From: Acidimicrobiaceae bacterium
Lineage (GTDB): Bacteria; Actinomycetota; Acidimicrobiia; Acidimicrobiales; Aldehydirespiratoraceae
Length of the DNA stretch: 35,521 nucleotides
Direction: 5' to 3'
NCBI GenBank assembly: GCA_009837445.1
Contig: VXTM01000024.1
Coordinates: forward strand, 74,515 to 110,035
The notes beneath the pieces are model-generated. The model was given only the letters and a program-made list of their open reading frames with translations, ran no database searches and was not told the DNA's origin. Positions 9,403 to 19,110 of this stretch are shown in pieces. Position 1 is the first letter of the stretch, and each line of letters begins with the position of its first letter. The translations under genes and the position numbers were made by a program.

Positions 9403-12284
9403 AGCATCGGGCGCAGGTAACGGCCGGTATGGCTCTCCGGGACCTCGGCCACCTGCTCCGGGGTGCCCTCGGCCACGATCCGCCCCCCGCCCGAGCCGCC
9501 CTCGGGCCCCAGGTCGATGATCCAGTCGGCCGTCTTCACGACGTCCAGGTTGTGCTCGATGACCACCACGGTGTTGCCCTGGTCCACCAGCCGGCCGAGG
9601 ACGCCCAGCAGCTTGCGGACGTCCTCGAAGTGCAGCCCGGTGGTGGGCTCGTCGAGGATGTACATGGTGTGGCCGGTGGAGCGCTTGGCCAGCTCGCTGG
9701 ACAGCTTGACCCGCTGGGCCTCGCCGCCCGACAGCGTGGGCGCGGGCTGGCCCAGGCGCACGTAGCCGAGGCCCACGTCCACCAGGGTGCCCATGTGGCG
9801 GGCGATGGGCGGCTGGTTGGCGAAGAACTCCAGAGCGTCGGTGCACGGCATGTCGAGCACCTCGGCGATGTTGCGGCCCTTGAAGGTGACCTCGAGAGTG
9901 TCGCGGTTGTAGCGCTTGCCCTTGCACACCTCGCAGGGCACGTACACGTCGGGCAGGAAGTGCATCTCGATGCGGATGGTGCCGTCGCCCCGGCAGGCCT
10001 CGCAGCGCCCGCCCTTCACGTTGAACGAGAACCGCCCCGGCATGTAGCCCCGCACCCGGGACTCGGCCGTGTTGGCGAACAGCTTGCGCACGTGGTCGAA
10101 GACCCCGGTGTAGGTGGCCGGATTGGACCGGGGGGTCCGGCCGATGGGCGACTGGTCGATGCAGATCACCTTGTCGAGATGGCCGACGCCGTCGATGCGG
10201 GTGTGGCGCCCGGGCGGGGTCTTGGACCGGTAGATGTGCTGCATCAGGGCCCGGTGCAGGATCTCGTTCACCAGCGACGACTTGCCCGAGCCCGACACCC
10301 CGGTGACGCACACGAAGCGCTGCAGCGGGAAGGCCACGTCGATGTCGGCCAGATTGTTCTCCCTAGCGCCCCGCACCACCAGGCGGGTCCCGTCGCCGAC
10401 CCTGCGCATCTGCGGCACCTCGATGCGCCGGCGGCCCGACAGGTACTGGCCGGTGACCGACTCCTCCACGCCGAGCAGGCCGTCGAACGATCCGGAGTGC
10501 ACGATGGTCCCGCCGTGCTCGCCGGCGCCCGGACCGATGTCGACCACATGGTCGGCGACCCGGATGGTCTCCTCGTCGTGTTCCACCACCATGACGGTGT
10601 TGCCCAGGTCCCGCATGCGCACCAGCGTGTCGATCAGGCGGCGGTTGTCGCGCTGGTGCAGCCCGATGGATGGCTCGTCGAGCACGTACAGCACCCCGAC
10701 CAGGCCGGAGCCGACCTGGCTGGCCAGCCGGATGCGCTGGGCCTCACCGCCGGCGAGGGTGGCCGCGCTGCGCGACAGGTTGAGGTAGTCGAGGCCGACG
10801 TCGAGCAGGAAGCCGAGCCGGGCACGGATCTCCTTTAGGACCTGCTCGGCGATCATGGTGTCGCGGTCGTCGAGGCTCAGCTCGGCCAGGGTCTTGGCCG
10901 CGTCGGCGATCGACATGGCGCACAGTTCGTGGATGTTGCGGCCGTCGACGGTGACGGCCAGCGCCAGCGGGTTGAGCCGGGCGCCGCCGCAGTCGGGGCA
11001 CGGCACCTGGCGCATGTAGCCCTCGATGTTCTCCCGGGCCGAGTCGCTCTCGGACTCGTTGTGGCGGCGCATCAGGTGCGGGACGATGCCCTCGAAGCGG
11101 GCCTGGTACACCCGGCGCCGGCCGAACCGGTTCTGGTAGCGGACCTGCACCCGGCCCTTGACTCCCTTGGCGTACAGCAGCAGGTCGTGCTGGCGCTGGT
11201 TCAGTTGGCGCCAGGGCACATCGCGGGGGATGCCGTACTCCTCGCACACGGCCTGGAGCATCCGCGAGTAATAGCGGGTCCGGTTATCGGCCCACGGCGT
11301 GATCGCCCCGCCGGCCAGGGTGGCGTCGGGATCGGGGACCACCAGTTGGGGGTCGACCTCGAACACGGTGCCCAGGCCGTCGCAGTGGGTGCAGGCCCCG
11401 TAGGGCGAGTTGAACGAGAAGTTCCGGGGGGCCAGCTCCTCGAAGGACTTGCCGTCGGAGGGCCGGGCCAGGTGCTGGCTGAACACGATCCGCCGTGACT
11501 CCTGGTCAGCATCGGCGGCGTCGTCGGGCCGGGGCACGATGTCGATCTCGGCGATCCCGTCGGCGAGGCGCAGGGCGGTCTCGACCGAGTCGGTCAGGCG
11601 TCGCTCGACCCCCTCTCGCAGCACCAGCCGGTCGACCACCACCGCGATGTCGTGCATCTCGTAGCGGGCCAGCTCGAGGCCGTCGGCACCGCCGGAGAGG
11701 CCGGTGGCGCCGGCCATGTCGGCCAGCTCGACCAGCTCGCCGTCGACGATGGCCCGGGCGTACCCCTGTCCGGCCAGGTCGGCCAGTAGCGTGTCGTAGG
11801 TGCCCTTTCGTCCCCGAACGACCGGGGCCAGCACCTGGAAGCGGGTGCCGGGCTCCATCTCCAGGATCCGGTCCACGATCTGCTGGGGGGTCTGGCGGAT
11901 GAGGCGCTCGCCGGTTTCGGGGTCGTGGGGCACGCCGATGCGGGCGTACAGCAGGCGCAGGTAGTCGTAGACCTCGGTGATTGTGCCGACGGTGGAGCGG
12001 GGATTGCGGGACGCGCTCTTCTGGTCAATGGAGATGGCCGGGGACAGGCCCTCGATGAAATCGACGTCGGGTTTGTCCATCTGGCCCAGGAACTGCCGGG
12101 CGTAGGCCGACAGCGACTCCACGTAACGGCGCTGGCCCTCGGCGTAGATGGTGTCGAACGCCAGCGAGCTCTTACCGGAGCCCGAAAGGCCGGTGATCAC
12201 GATGAGCCGGTCCCTCGGCAGGTCAAGGTGAACGTCCTTGAGGTTGTGCTCGCGCGCCCCCGAGATCACCAGCCGCTCAGCCAC
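9396..12284 (-). CDS. uvrA: Excinuclease ABC subunit A
   Basis: A 962-residue UvrA, the damage-sensing ABC ATPase that loads UvrB onto lesions. Two nucleotide-binding halves are complete: Walker A at 32-40 (GLSGSGKSS) and 662-670 (GVSGSGKSS), signatures LAGGEAQ at 510-516 and LSGGEAQ at 851-857, and Walker B in [10 protein letters not shown] and [10 protein letters not shown]. Zinc-binding CxxC pairs are at 298/301, 429/432, 761/764 and 784/787. [17 protein letters not shown] is the classic UvrA stretch. The start is GTG at 12284 ([16 protein letters not shown]); the site upstream is weak (TAGAG). It overlaps uvrC by 7 nt, forming a uvrAC operon. A LexA-type SOS box about 35-50 nt upstream suggests induction by DNA damage. 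Confidence 0.97.
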   Translation of the reverse strand: MAERLVISGAREHNLKDVHLDLPRDRLIVITGLSGSGKSSLAFDTIYAEGQRRYVESLSAYARQFLGQMDKPDVDFIEGLSPAISIDQKSASRNPRSTVGTITEVYDYLRLLYARIGVPHDPETGERLIRQTPQQIVDRILEMEPGTRFQVLAPVVRGRKGTYDTLLADLAGQGYARAIVDGELVELADMAGATGLSGGADGLELARYEMHDIAVVVDRLVLREGVERRLTDSVETALRLADGIAEIDIVPRPDDAADADQESRRIVFSQHLARPSDGKSFEELAPRNFSFNSPYGACTHCDGLGTVFEVDPQLVVPDPDATLAGGAITPWADNRTRYYSRMLQAVCEEYGIPRDVPWRQLNQRQHDLLLYAKGVKGRVQVRYQNRFGRRRVYQARFEGIVPHLMRRHNESESDSARENIEGYMRQVPCPDCGGARLNPLALAVTVDGRNIHELCAMSIADAAKTLAELSLDDRDTMIAEQVLKEIRARLGFLLDVGLDYLNLSRSAATLAGGEAQRIRLASQVGSGLVGVLYVLDEPSIGLHQRDNRRLIDTLVRMRDLGNTVMVVEHDEETIRVADHVVDIGPGAGEHGGTIVHSGSFDGLLGVEESVTGQYLSGRRRIEVPQMRRVGDGTRLVVRGARENNLADIDVAFPLQRFVCVTGVSGSGKSSLVNEILHRALMQHIYRSKTPPGRHTRIDGVGHLDKVICIDQSPIGRTPRSNPATYTGVFDHVRKLFANTAESRVRGYMPGRFSFNVKGGRCEACRGDGTIRIEMHFLPDVYVPCEVCKGKRYNRDTLEVTFKGRNIAEVLDMPCTDALEFFANQPPIARHMGTLVDVGLGYVRLGQPAPTLSGGEAQRVKLSSELAKRSTGHTMYILDEPTTGLHFEDVRKLLGVLGRLVDQGNTVVVIEHNLDVVKTADWIIDLGPEGGSGGGRIVAEGTPEQVAEVPESHTGRYLRPMLC

Positions 12285-12317
12285 GATCAGACTCTACCCG
12301 CTGGCCCTTCGAGCTTG

Positions 12318-12333
12318 GCGAACGTATGTTCAT
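12318..12333. promoter_or_regulatory. Predicted LexA SOS box upstream of uvrA
   Basis: The sequence GCGAACGTATGTTCAT matches the actinobacterial/Gram-positive LexA consensus TCGAAC-N4-GTTCGA at 9 of 12 fixed positions, including a perfect GAAC-N4-GTTC core. It lies 34-49 nt upstream of the uvrA start. A possible minus-strand -10 box (TATGAA, 12335-12330) overlaps it, as expected for a repressor site. No such box is visible upstream of uvrB. Confidence 0.6.
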
Positions 12334-12456
12334 AACCTTGCGTTTGGGTTGTCGGTCCCCGGTCTCCGGGAGAAGCGGATTCGGTCGTCGGCGCTCAGCG
12401 CGTCGAGCCCGTGACGGGCTAGCCACGACTTGCCCGGTCGCGCCGGCCGGGGCCGG

Positions 12457-13332
12457 TCAGCGCCAGAGGGCTGCCGCAACGGTGGCGTTGTCGTTGAGGC
12501 CCAAGTGGAGCGCCTCGGCCAGGACGTGATTGGCCAGTTCCTCGGCCGTAGCGGCGCCGGGACCGCAGGCTGCTCCGATGCCGCCCGTGGCGGTGTCGTC
12601 CGACAGCCAGTCGGCGCCGTGCCTGTACACGAAGGGCTCCCAGGCGCCGTCGCTGGCGAGAAGCACCGCGTCGGGCCGTGACCCTTCACCGGACTCCCCC
12701 ACTATCTCGACCTCGACGAACCCGGCTCCGGCCTCGGCATCCATGGGCGGCATCCCCAGGCAGATGTCGATACTGCCGCCGGGTTGCCGGTGGGGATGGC
12801 CGCAGCAGAACCCGGTGAAGCCGTCGGGCCCGGCGGTGGCCACGAACGGCAGCGTGTCGCCCATCCAACCGATCAGGAGACCGCCTTCGGGCGTCCAGGC
12901 GGCCACTGTCAGGGTGCTCATCGGGAACATGAACAGCGGCAGGCGCCGCTGCCAGTCCTCCGGGCCGGTCAGCGCCAGTACCCGCTCGTTGGCCTCCCCG
13001 AAGGCGACCGCCATCTCGTCGGCGCTGGCAATCCGCCGGGGCAGTCTCTCGATCGCAGCCTGGGCAGCCTCGTCGCCTCGGGTGTGCCCGCCCAACCCGT
13101 CGGCCACCGCGATGACCCAGCTCCCGTCCTCGTCCGAGACCGTCGCCGACGCCCGGTCCTCGTTCACCCGCCGAGGCCCGACATCGGTCACCCACCCAAC
13201 GGACGCTGCCGGCTGGGCACGATTCTCAGGCTCACCCACATCGCGATCATGCCATCTGCCATCGTCATCGGCCTGACTTGCGGCTGCAAGCAGCAGACCC
13301 AGAGTCGGACTTCCCCGTCGTGTCACTGTCAC
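12457..13332 (-). CDS. PP2C-family serine/threonine protein phosphatase
   Basis: A protein of up to 291 residues, near the size of minimal bacterial PP2C/SpoIIE-type phosphatases. Metal-binding motifs are in order: GPRRVNEDRA (Glu58, Asp59), VIAVADGLGGH (Asp78, Gly79), DAVLLASDGAWE and LNDNATVAA near the end. It would remove phosphate from Ser/Thr of proteins using Mn2+ or Mg2+. There is no membrane segment, so it is cytosolic. The start is uncertain: GTG at 13332 gives the longest form, but the first 31 residues are non-conserved and GTG at 13239 (MGEPENRAQ) is plausible; neither has a clear ribosome site. No partner kinase gene is in the window. It lies 40 nt after the HNH gene in the same direction. 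Confidence 0.85.
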   Translation of the reverse strand: MTVTRRGSPTLGLLLAAASQADDDGRWHDRDVGEPENRAQPAASVGWVTDVGPRRVNEDRASATVSDEDGSWVIAVADGLGGHTRGDEAAQAAIERLPRRIASADEMAVAFGEANERVLALTGPEDWQRRLPLFMFPMSTLTVAAWTPEGGLLIGWMGDTLPFVATAGPDGFTGFCCGHPHRQPGGSIDICLGMPPMDAEAGAGFVEVEIVGESGEGSRPDAVLLASDGAWEPFVYRHGADWLSDDTATGGIGAACGPGAATAEELANHVLAEALHLGLNDNATVAAALWR

Positions 13333-13372
13333 CTGGATACCGGCCGCCGCCGAACGACTGTCTCGATTCTTG

Positions 13373-14665
13373 TCATCCGACCGCGAACAACGGCTCGGGT
13401 TCCACTCGGGGCGGTCTTCGCCCTCGACCGGTCGAATCGGCGCGTTCGGTCAGGCGGGGCGGGCCGTGAATCGGCGGCGGGTCGGGCGCGCGAGCCGGGC
13501 CGTAACGGATGCGCTCGGGGGGCGCGATGGTGTGCAGGTCGCCATTGGGCACGACCCGCCAGCCGTGGTGGTGGACCTTGTCGTGGCATCCCCAGCACAG
13601 GAGCATCAGATTGTCGATGTCCGTGGGGCCTCCCTGAGAGCGGGGCCGGATGTGGTGGGCCTGGCACACCGTGTAGTGCTCGTTGCAGCCCCCGCAGCCG
13701 CCATAGCGGGCGATCAGCGCGTCCATCTGGGCCTTAGTGGGCCGCGGCAGCGCGGGGCCCCGCCACAGCGGCACGCCCTTGCTGCTGTAGACCACGCCCA
13801 CGATCCTGGCGTTGCAGAAGTGCTCCTCGAGCACGCTCTGGGGGATCACTCCGCCGCCAGCGACCTCTGCGAACGCTTTGTCGCCGTCGGGGCTCAGATG
13901 CTGCACGATGGCGATATCGGCCGAGGGCGCTCCCCTGCTCCCCTCGCCCGAACCGGTCGAAGTGAGCGTGTCCAGTGCGTCGGCGAAGCGCTGCCGGAGG
14001 CTGCGCTTCTCACCGCCGGGGCTGTTGAGGTCGCATCGTCGCAGCCGCTCGGCCTCCTTCAGGAGCCGCTTGTGCAGCTTGGCCCCGGCTACCGGATCGA
14101 GCTCGCCCCGCAGATGGACCATGCCGTCGCCGTCGTCCTTCCAGATACTGAGCCGGCGGCGGGCCCGCTGTCTACGGTACCGGCCCTCACCACCGTCGTC
14201 CTGGCGCTGCGCCGCCCACCGGTTCGCCTCCCGCACGAATTGGTCCGGCGACAGCGACGCAGCCTTCTCGAGCAGATCGCCGTCTCGCCGGACCTGATCA
14301 GCGCTGGTCTTCTCTGAGGCCTGAGCGAGGGTCTTGGCGTTAGCCATCGGAATCTCGCCCTCCGTCACCGCATCGCGCAGGCCGGGCATGGACTGCAGCT
14401 GCTCCACGGTCTTGACCTGCACGGCTGCCTCCCTGCGGGCCAGCCCCGCGGCCTGGGCCAGTACCCCGGCCCCGCCGTCGCCGTGCTGCTCTCCGGCGGC
14501 GACCAGCGCAGCCGCATCGGCCTGCAACACCGCCACCTGCGCTGCGAACGACTTCGACTCAGATAGCACCCGCCGCGCGTCCGCAGTCGAAGCGCCCCCG
14601 GAGTTGACCAGACGGATCAGCTCCGCCAGTCCCTCCCGCACCCGCTGCGCCGCTTCCAACACCAT
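13373..14665 (-). CDS. HNH endonuclease with DUF222 domain (13E12 repeat family)
   Basis: A protein of about 430 residues. The N-terminal two thirds is an Ala/Arg/Gln-rich helical DUF222 region. The C-terminal nuclease centre shows paired cysteines and the HNH core (CGGCNEHYTVC, AHHIRPRSQGGPTDIDNL, LLCWGCHDKVHHHGW). These genes are common and multi-copy in actinobacteria (mycobacterial 13E12 family); their role is unsettled, with mobility or DNA processing suggested. The start is placed at ATG 14665 (MVLEAAQR) because a promoter ending at 14672 would begin transcription there, giving a leaderless mRNA; ATG 14671 and TTG 14701 are in-frame alternatives, but the TTG overlaps the -35 box. The tail after the HNH motif is Pro/Arg-rich. 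It sits between uvrB and uvrA, so it is probably a later insertion. Confidence 0.88.
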   Translation of the reverse strand: MVLEAAQRVREGLAELIRLVNSGGASTADARRVLSESKSFAAQVAVLQADAAALVAAGEQHGDGGAGVLAQAAGLARREAAVQVKTVEQLQSMPGLRDAVTEGEIPMANAKTLAQASEKTSADQVRRDGDLLEKAASLSPDQFVREANRWAAQRQDDGGEGRYRRQRARRRLSIWKDDGDGMVHLRGELDPVAGAKLHKRLLKEAERLRRCDLNSPGGEKRSLRQRFADALDTLTSTGSGEGSRGAPSADIAIVQHLSPDGDKAFAEVAGGGVIPQSVLEEHFCNARIVGVVYSSKGVPLWRGPALPRPTKAQMDALIARYGGCGGCNEHYTVCQAHHIRPRSQGGPTDIDNLMLLCWGCHDKVHHHGWRVVPNGDLHTIAPPERIRYGPARAPDPPPIHGPPRLTERADSTGRGRRPPRVEPEPLFAVG

Positions 14666-14671
14666 GCACAT

Positions 14672-14701
14672 ATCATGCCATAGGGGTGTGACATCTGTCA
14701 A
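14672..14701 (-). promoter_or_regulatory. Predicted promoter for the DUF222/HNH gene (leaderless)
   Basis: On the minus strand a perfect -35 TTGACA (14701-14696) is followed after 18 nt by CATGAT (14677-14672), a 4/6 match to TATAAT. The ATG at 14665 starts 7 nt after the -10, the usual transcription start distance, so the mRNA would lack a leader. The -35 shares the inverted repeat TGACA-TC-TGTCA (14689-14700) and lies next to the -35 of the divergent plus-strand gene. Confidence 0.45.
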
Positions 14702-14704
14702 GCA

Positions 14705-14734
14705 TTGTCAAGAGGTTTCGGTATTTGTTATGAT
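14705..14734 (+). promoter_or_regulatory. Predicted sigma-70 promoter for the divergent unknown gene
   Basis: TTGTCA (14705-14710), an 18-nt spacer and TATGAT (14729-14734) form a near-consensus housekeeping promoter. Transcription would start about 14741. A strong ribosome site, GAGGGGG (14751-14757), and ATG at 14765 follow. TGTCAAG is repeated at 14697-14703 and 14707-14713, a possible regulator site across the divergent -35 boxes. Confidence 0.6.
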
Positions 14735-14764
14735 GGTCCTGGCACGATCTGAGGGGGACACCTG

Positions 14765-15208
14765 ATGACCGGCACCATTCCCTTCGGCCGCGACTCGTGG
14801 GTTGCGGTGAATCTGTATTCCATGCGTACCGACGGACGCCAGACCCTGACACTCGACGGCGTGCCGCCGCCCGACTACAGCCCGCAGCGCACCGTGGACT
14901 ACCTCGACAGGTACGAGGACGGCCCCCACGAACTCGGCATCGGCGGGACCTTCTACTTGATCAAGACCAACGAGCCGCCACCGCCGGACCTGGTCTCAGC
15001 ACTGATAGAGGCCCTCACTGCCAGAGGCCGCGGCCGCTGGCTCAGAGTCGTCCGCGAACCCGTGCGCGCTCACACATTCCAGCTGTGGGACGCAGACGGC
15101 CGGCTCCTCGACGAGGAGCGCCCGAAGTGCACCTGCGGAGGCGGCATCGCGGTGGACCCGGACACGGTGACCTGCTGGAGCGGCGCCGAGATCTTCGAAG
15201 CAACCTGA
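14765..15208 (+). CDS. Hypothetical protein, 147 aa, unknown family
   Basis: A 147-residue soluble protein that I do not recognise. It has no signal peptide or membrane segment, is Asp/Pro-rich in the first half, and ends in a small cysteine cluster (KCTCGG ... TCWSG) that could hold a metal. A region around residues 52-72 (DGPHELGIGGTFYLIKTNE) reads like a beta strand-rich fold. That it is a real gene is supported by a near-consensus promoter, a GAGGGGG ribosome site 7 nt before the ATG, and strong third-position GC. It is the only plus-strand gene in the repair region and is divergent from the DUF222/HNH gene, so a shared or antagonistic regulation is possible. Function unknown. Confidence 0.75.
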   Translation: MTGTIPFGRDSWVAVNLYSMRTDGRQTLTLDGVPPPDYSPQRTVDYLDRYEDGPHELGIGGTFYLIKTNEPPPPDLVSALIEALTARGRGRWLRVVREPVRAHTFQLWDADGRLLDEERPKCTCGGGIAVDPDTVTCWSGAEIFEAT

Positions 15209-15252
15209 TGGCACCTCAGCTTGGGCGGTAGGCCTTCGTACCTGATACCCAA

Positions 15253-17325
15253 CTAGCCGCGGATCTCGGCTAGTTCCCGGCGGAGGTCCTTGATCTCGTC
15301 CCGCAGACGGGCGGCGTACTCGAAGCGCAGGTCGCCGGCGGCCTCTCGCATCTCCTCGTCGAGGGTGCGGATCAGGCGCTCCAGTTCGGCGTCGGGCAGG
15401 TCGCCCAGGTCGGGGCCCTCGCGCCGCCGGCGAGCCTCGGCCAACCCTCCCCCGCGCTCGCCGCCCACGTCGGCGTCCGGCACCGGAGCGCCGTCGCGGT
15501 CGGGCCGGATCATGGCCAGGATGTCGGTGACCGCCTTGCGGATCGTGGTCGGATCGATGCCGTGGACCTCGTTGTGGGCCTGCTGGAGGCCCCGGCGGCG
15601 GTTCGTCTCCGAGATCGCCCGCCGCATCGAGTCGGTCACCTCGTCGGCGTACATGATGACCTGGCCGTCCACGTTGCGGGCCGCCCGTCCAATGGTCTGG
15701 ATCAGCGACGTCTCGCTGCGCAGGAAACCCTCCTTGTCGGCGTCGAGGATGGCCACCAGCGACACCTCGGGCAGGTCGAGGCCCTCCCGCAGCAGGTTGA
15801 TCCCCACCAGCACGTCGAACTCCCCCAGCCGGAGGTCTCGCAGGATCTCGATGCGCTGGATGGTGTCGACCTCGCTGTGCAAGTAGCGCACCCGCAGCCC
15901 TCGCTCCAGCAGGTACTCGGCCAGGTCCTCGGCCATCTTCTTGGTGAGGGTGGTCACCAGCACCCGCTGGTCCCGGCCGGTCGTCTCCGCGATCTCCTCC
16001 AGCAGGTCGTCGATCTGGCCCTTGGTCGGCTTCACCACCACCTCTGGATCCACCAAGCCGGTCGGCCGCACGATCTGCTCCACCACCTGGTCGGACACCT
16101 GAACCTCGTAGTCGCCGGGCGTGGCCGACATGAAGATCACCTGGTTGAGCCGGCTCATCACCTCGTCGAAGCGCAGCGGCCGGTTATCGGCCGCCGACGG
16201 CAGCCGGAAGCCATGGTCGATCAGGGTCTCCTTGCGGCTGCGGTCGCCCTCGTACTGGCCGTGCAGCTGCGGCACCGCCACATGCGACTCGTCGATCACC
16301 ATCAGGAAGTCACCGGGGAAGTAGTCGAGCAGCGTGTACGGCGACTCGCCCGGGCCCCGGCCGTCGATGGGCGCCGAGTAGTTCTCGATGCCGTTGCAGT
16401 AGCCCAGCTCGGTCATCATCTCGAGGTCGTAGCTGGTGCGCATCTGCAGGCGCTGGGCCTCCAGCAGCTTGCCCTCGGCCTCGAAGTGGGCCAGCCGCTC
16501 GGCCAGCTCGACCTCAATGCGCTCGACCGCGGCCTGCATCCGGGCCGCGCTGGTGGCGTAGTGGGTGGCCGGGAACACCACCAAGTCCTCCAGGGTCTCC
16601 AGCCGCTCGCCGGTCAGCGGGTCGACCACCGTGATCCGCTCCACCTCGTCACCGAAGAGCTCCACCCGCACCAGCGTCTCGTCGTAGGCGGGATGGATCT
16701 CGATGGTGTCGCCCCGCACCCGGAACTTGCCCCGCACCAGGTTCATGTCGTTGCGCTCGTACTGCATGTCCACCAGGCGCCGCAGGATCGAGCGCTGGTC
16801 GTACTCCTGACCCTCGTGAAGGACCAGCAGCTGCGTCTCGTACTCCTCGGGCGAGCCGAGGCCGTAGATGGCCGACACCGACGCCACCACGATCGTGTCG
16901 CGGCGGGTGAGCAGGGCCGACGTGGCCGAGTGGCGCAGCCGGTCGATCTCGTCGTTCACCGACGAGTCCTTCTCGATGTAGGTGTCGCTGGCCGGCATGT
17001 ACGCCTCGGGCTGGTAGTAGTCGTAGTAGCTGACGAAGTACTCCACCCGGTTGTGCGGGAACAGCTCCCGCAGCTCGTTGGCCAGCTGGGCGGCCAGCGA
17101 CTTGTTGGGGGCCAGCACCAGCGTGGGCCGTTGGGCCTGCTCGATGGTCCAGGCGATAGTGGCGCTCTTGCCCGAGCCGGTGATGCCCAGCAGCGTCTGG
17201 AAGCGGTGCCCGGCGTCCACCCCCTCGGCCAGCGACTCGATGGCCCTGGGCTGGTCGCCGGCGGGCTCGAACGGGGCCACCACCTCGAAGGCCCGCCGAT
17301 CGCTGGGAACGGTCACCGGCGGCAT
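15253..17325 (-). CDS. uvrB: Excinuclease ABC subunit B
   Basis: A 690-residue UvrB helicase-like damage verifier. The P-loop is [12 protein letters not shown] (45-56), with the GKSAT variant usual in actinobacteria. The beta-hairpin inserted between DNA strands is rich in Tyr ([16 protein letters not shown], about 95-110). Further helicase motifs follow: DESH ([11 protein letters not shown]), [30 protein letters not shown] and TIGRAARN. The C-terminal UVR helices ([18 protein letters not shown], about 667-685) bind UvrC. The start is ATG at 17325 with a modest AGGG site. It is monocistronic here: the unknown gene converges on it downstream and the sugar ATPase gene ends 110 nt upstream. I see no SOS box before it. 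Confidence 0.97.
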   Translation of the reverse strand: MPPVTVPSDRRAFEVVAPFEPAGDQPRAIESLAEGVDAGHRFQTLLGITGSGKSATIAWTIEQAQRPTLVLAPNKSLAAQLANELRELFPHNRVEYFVSYYDYYQPEAYMPASDTYIEKDSSVNDEIDRLRHSATSALLTRRDTIVVASVSAIYGLGSPEEYETQLLVLHEGQEYDQRSILRRLVDMQYERNDMNLVRGKFRVRGDTIEIHPAYDETLVRVELFGDEVERITVVDPLTGERLETLEDLVVFPATHYATSAARMQAAVERIEVELAERLAHFEAEGKLLEAQRLQMRTSYDLEMMTELGYCNGIENYSAPIDGRGPGESPYTLLDYFPGDFLMVIDESHVAVPQLHGQYEGDRSRKETLIDHGFRLPSAADNRPLRFDEVMSRLNQVIFMSATPGDYEVQVSDQVVEQIVRPTGLVDPEVVVKPTKGQIDDLLEEIAETTGRDQRVLVTTLTKKMAEDLAEYLLERGLRVRYLHSEVDTIQRIEILRDLRLGEFDVLVGINLLREGLDLPEVSLVAILDADKEGFLRSETSLIQTIGRAARNVDGQVIMYADEVTDSMRRAISETNRRRGLQQAHNEVHGIDPTTIRKAVTDILAMIRPDRDGAPVPDADVGGERGGGLAEARRRREGPDLGDLPDAELERLIRTLDEEMREAAGDLRFEYAARLRDEIKDLRRELAEIRG

Positions 17326-17435
17326 TGGCCCTGATCGTACTGATAGGCGCCCGTTTGCGTGGCGCCCGCTACGGTCACCCGACTGCGGGCAGCCGCCGTC
17401 ACCGCCTCCTCGGCACTCGACGTGGCGAGGGCGGC

Positions 17436-18573
<1,138 letters not shown>

Positions 18574-18593
<20 letters not shown>

Positions 18594-19110
18594 TTTCATT
18601 CCTCCTTGAGCGAAGTGGCTCCGGGGCATCCGCCCCAGACTCGGGAGATCTTCGGGAGTGGGCAGCGGCCAGCAGCAGGCTGCGAACCGGCAACACCCAC
18701 GGCGGATCGAACATCTCGCCATAGCGGGCCCGGTTCGCGGCTATCGCCGACATCAGTAGCCAGTTGAGCAGCAGCAGAAGCAATAGCAGGACCCCTACGG
18801 CGACGAGTACCCCGAGTGCCTCCACGCGGGTGCCCAGTCGCAGCACGCCGTAGATGGCCAGGGCGTACAGAGCTACCGTGATGTTGAAGTCGACTGCCCG
18901 GGCCCGGTGTTCGAGACCCACGGCCCGGCGGCCAGCCAGCACCCGACCGAGCAGGAATGGCCCGAGCGGCAGAAGAATGGCCAGCCACAGGGCCGGCCGG
19001 CCGACGACCGCGAGGACTGCCGCGGCTGCGGCAAGCGCAGTCAGATGGATGGCCGCATCCCGCAGCCGCTGGCCCGTCGTGCCCGGCCTGACCATGTAGT
19101 CGCGGCTCAC
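18574..19110 (-). CDS. Tic20/DUF4870-like small membrane protein
   Basis: A 178-residue membrane protein with about four hydrophobic segments: roughly residues 23-40, 42-58, 74-92 and 98-122. The pattern resembles DUF4870/Tic20-like proteins: a polar loop containing [17 protein letters not shown] between segments, then [24 protein letters not shown]. The function of that family in bacteria is not established. The start is GTG at 19110, overlapping the stop of the FG-GAP lipoprotein gene (GTGA). The C-terminus is polar and Arg-rich and overlaps the ATPase start by 20 nt. Its location inside a sugar transport operon, coupled on both sides, suggests it works with the FG-GAP lipoprotein or the transporter, but it is not a standard transporter subunit. 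Confidence 0.75.

Noticed and set aside
9403..10311. Upstream extension of the uvrC frame
   Set aside because: It lies wholly inside uvrA in another frame; UvrC families start at the KRPAAGSIP region.
17346..17367. Repeated GGCGCC before uvrB as an operator or terminator
   Set aside because: The hexamer is self-complementary and common in such GC-rich DNA; no T-run and no SOS-box similarity.
18594..18722. Upstream extension of the sugar ATPase
   Set aside because: The AGGAGG site fixes the start at ATG 18593 and the extension overlaps the membrane-protein gene.
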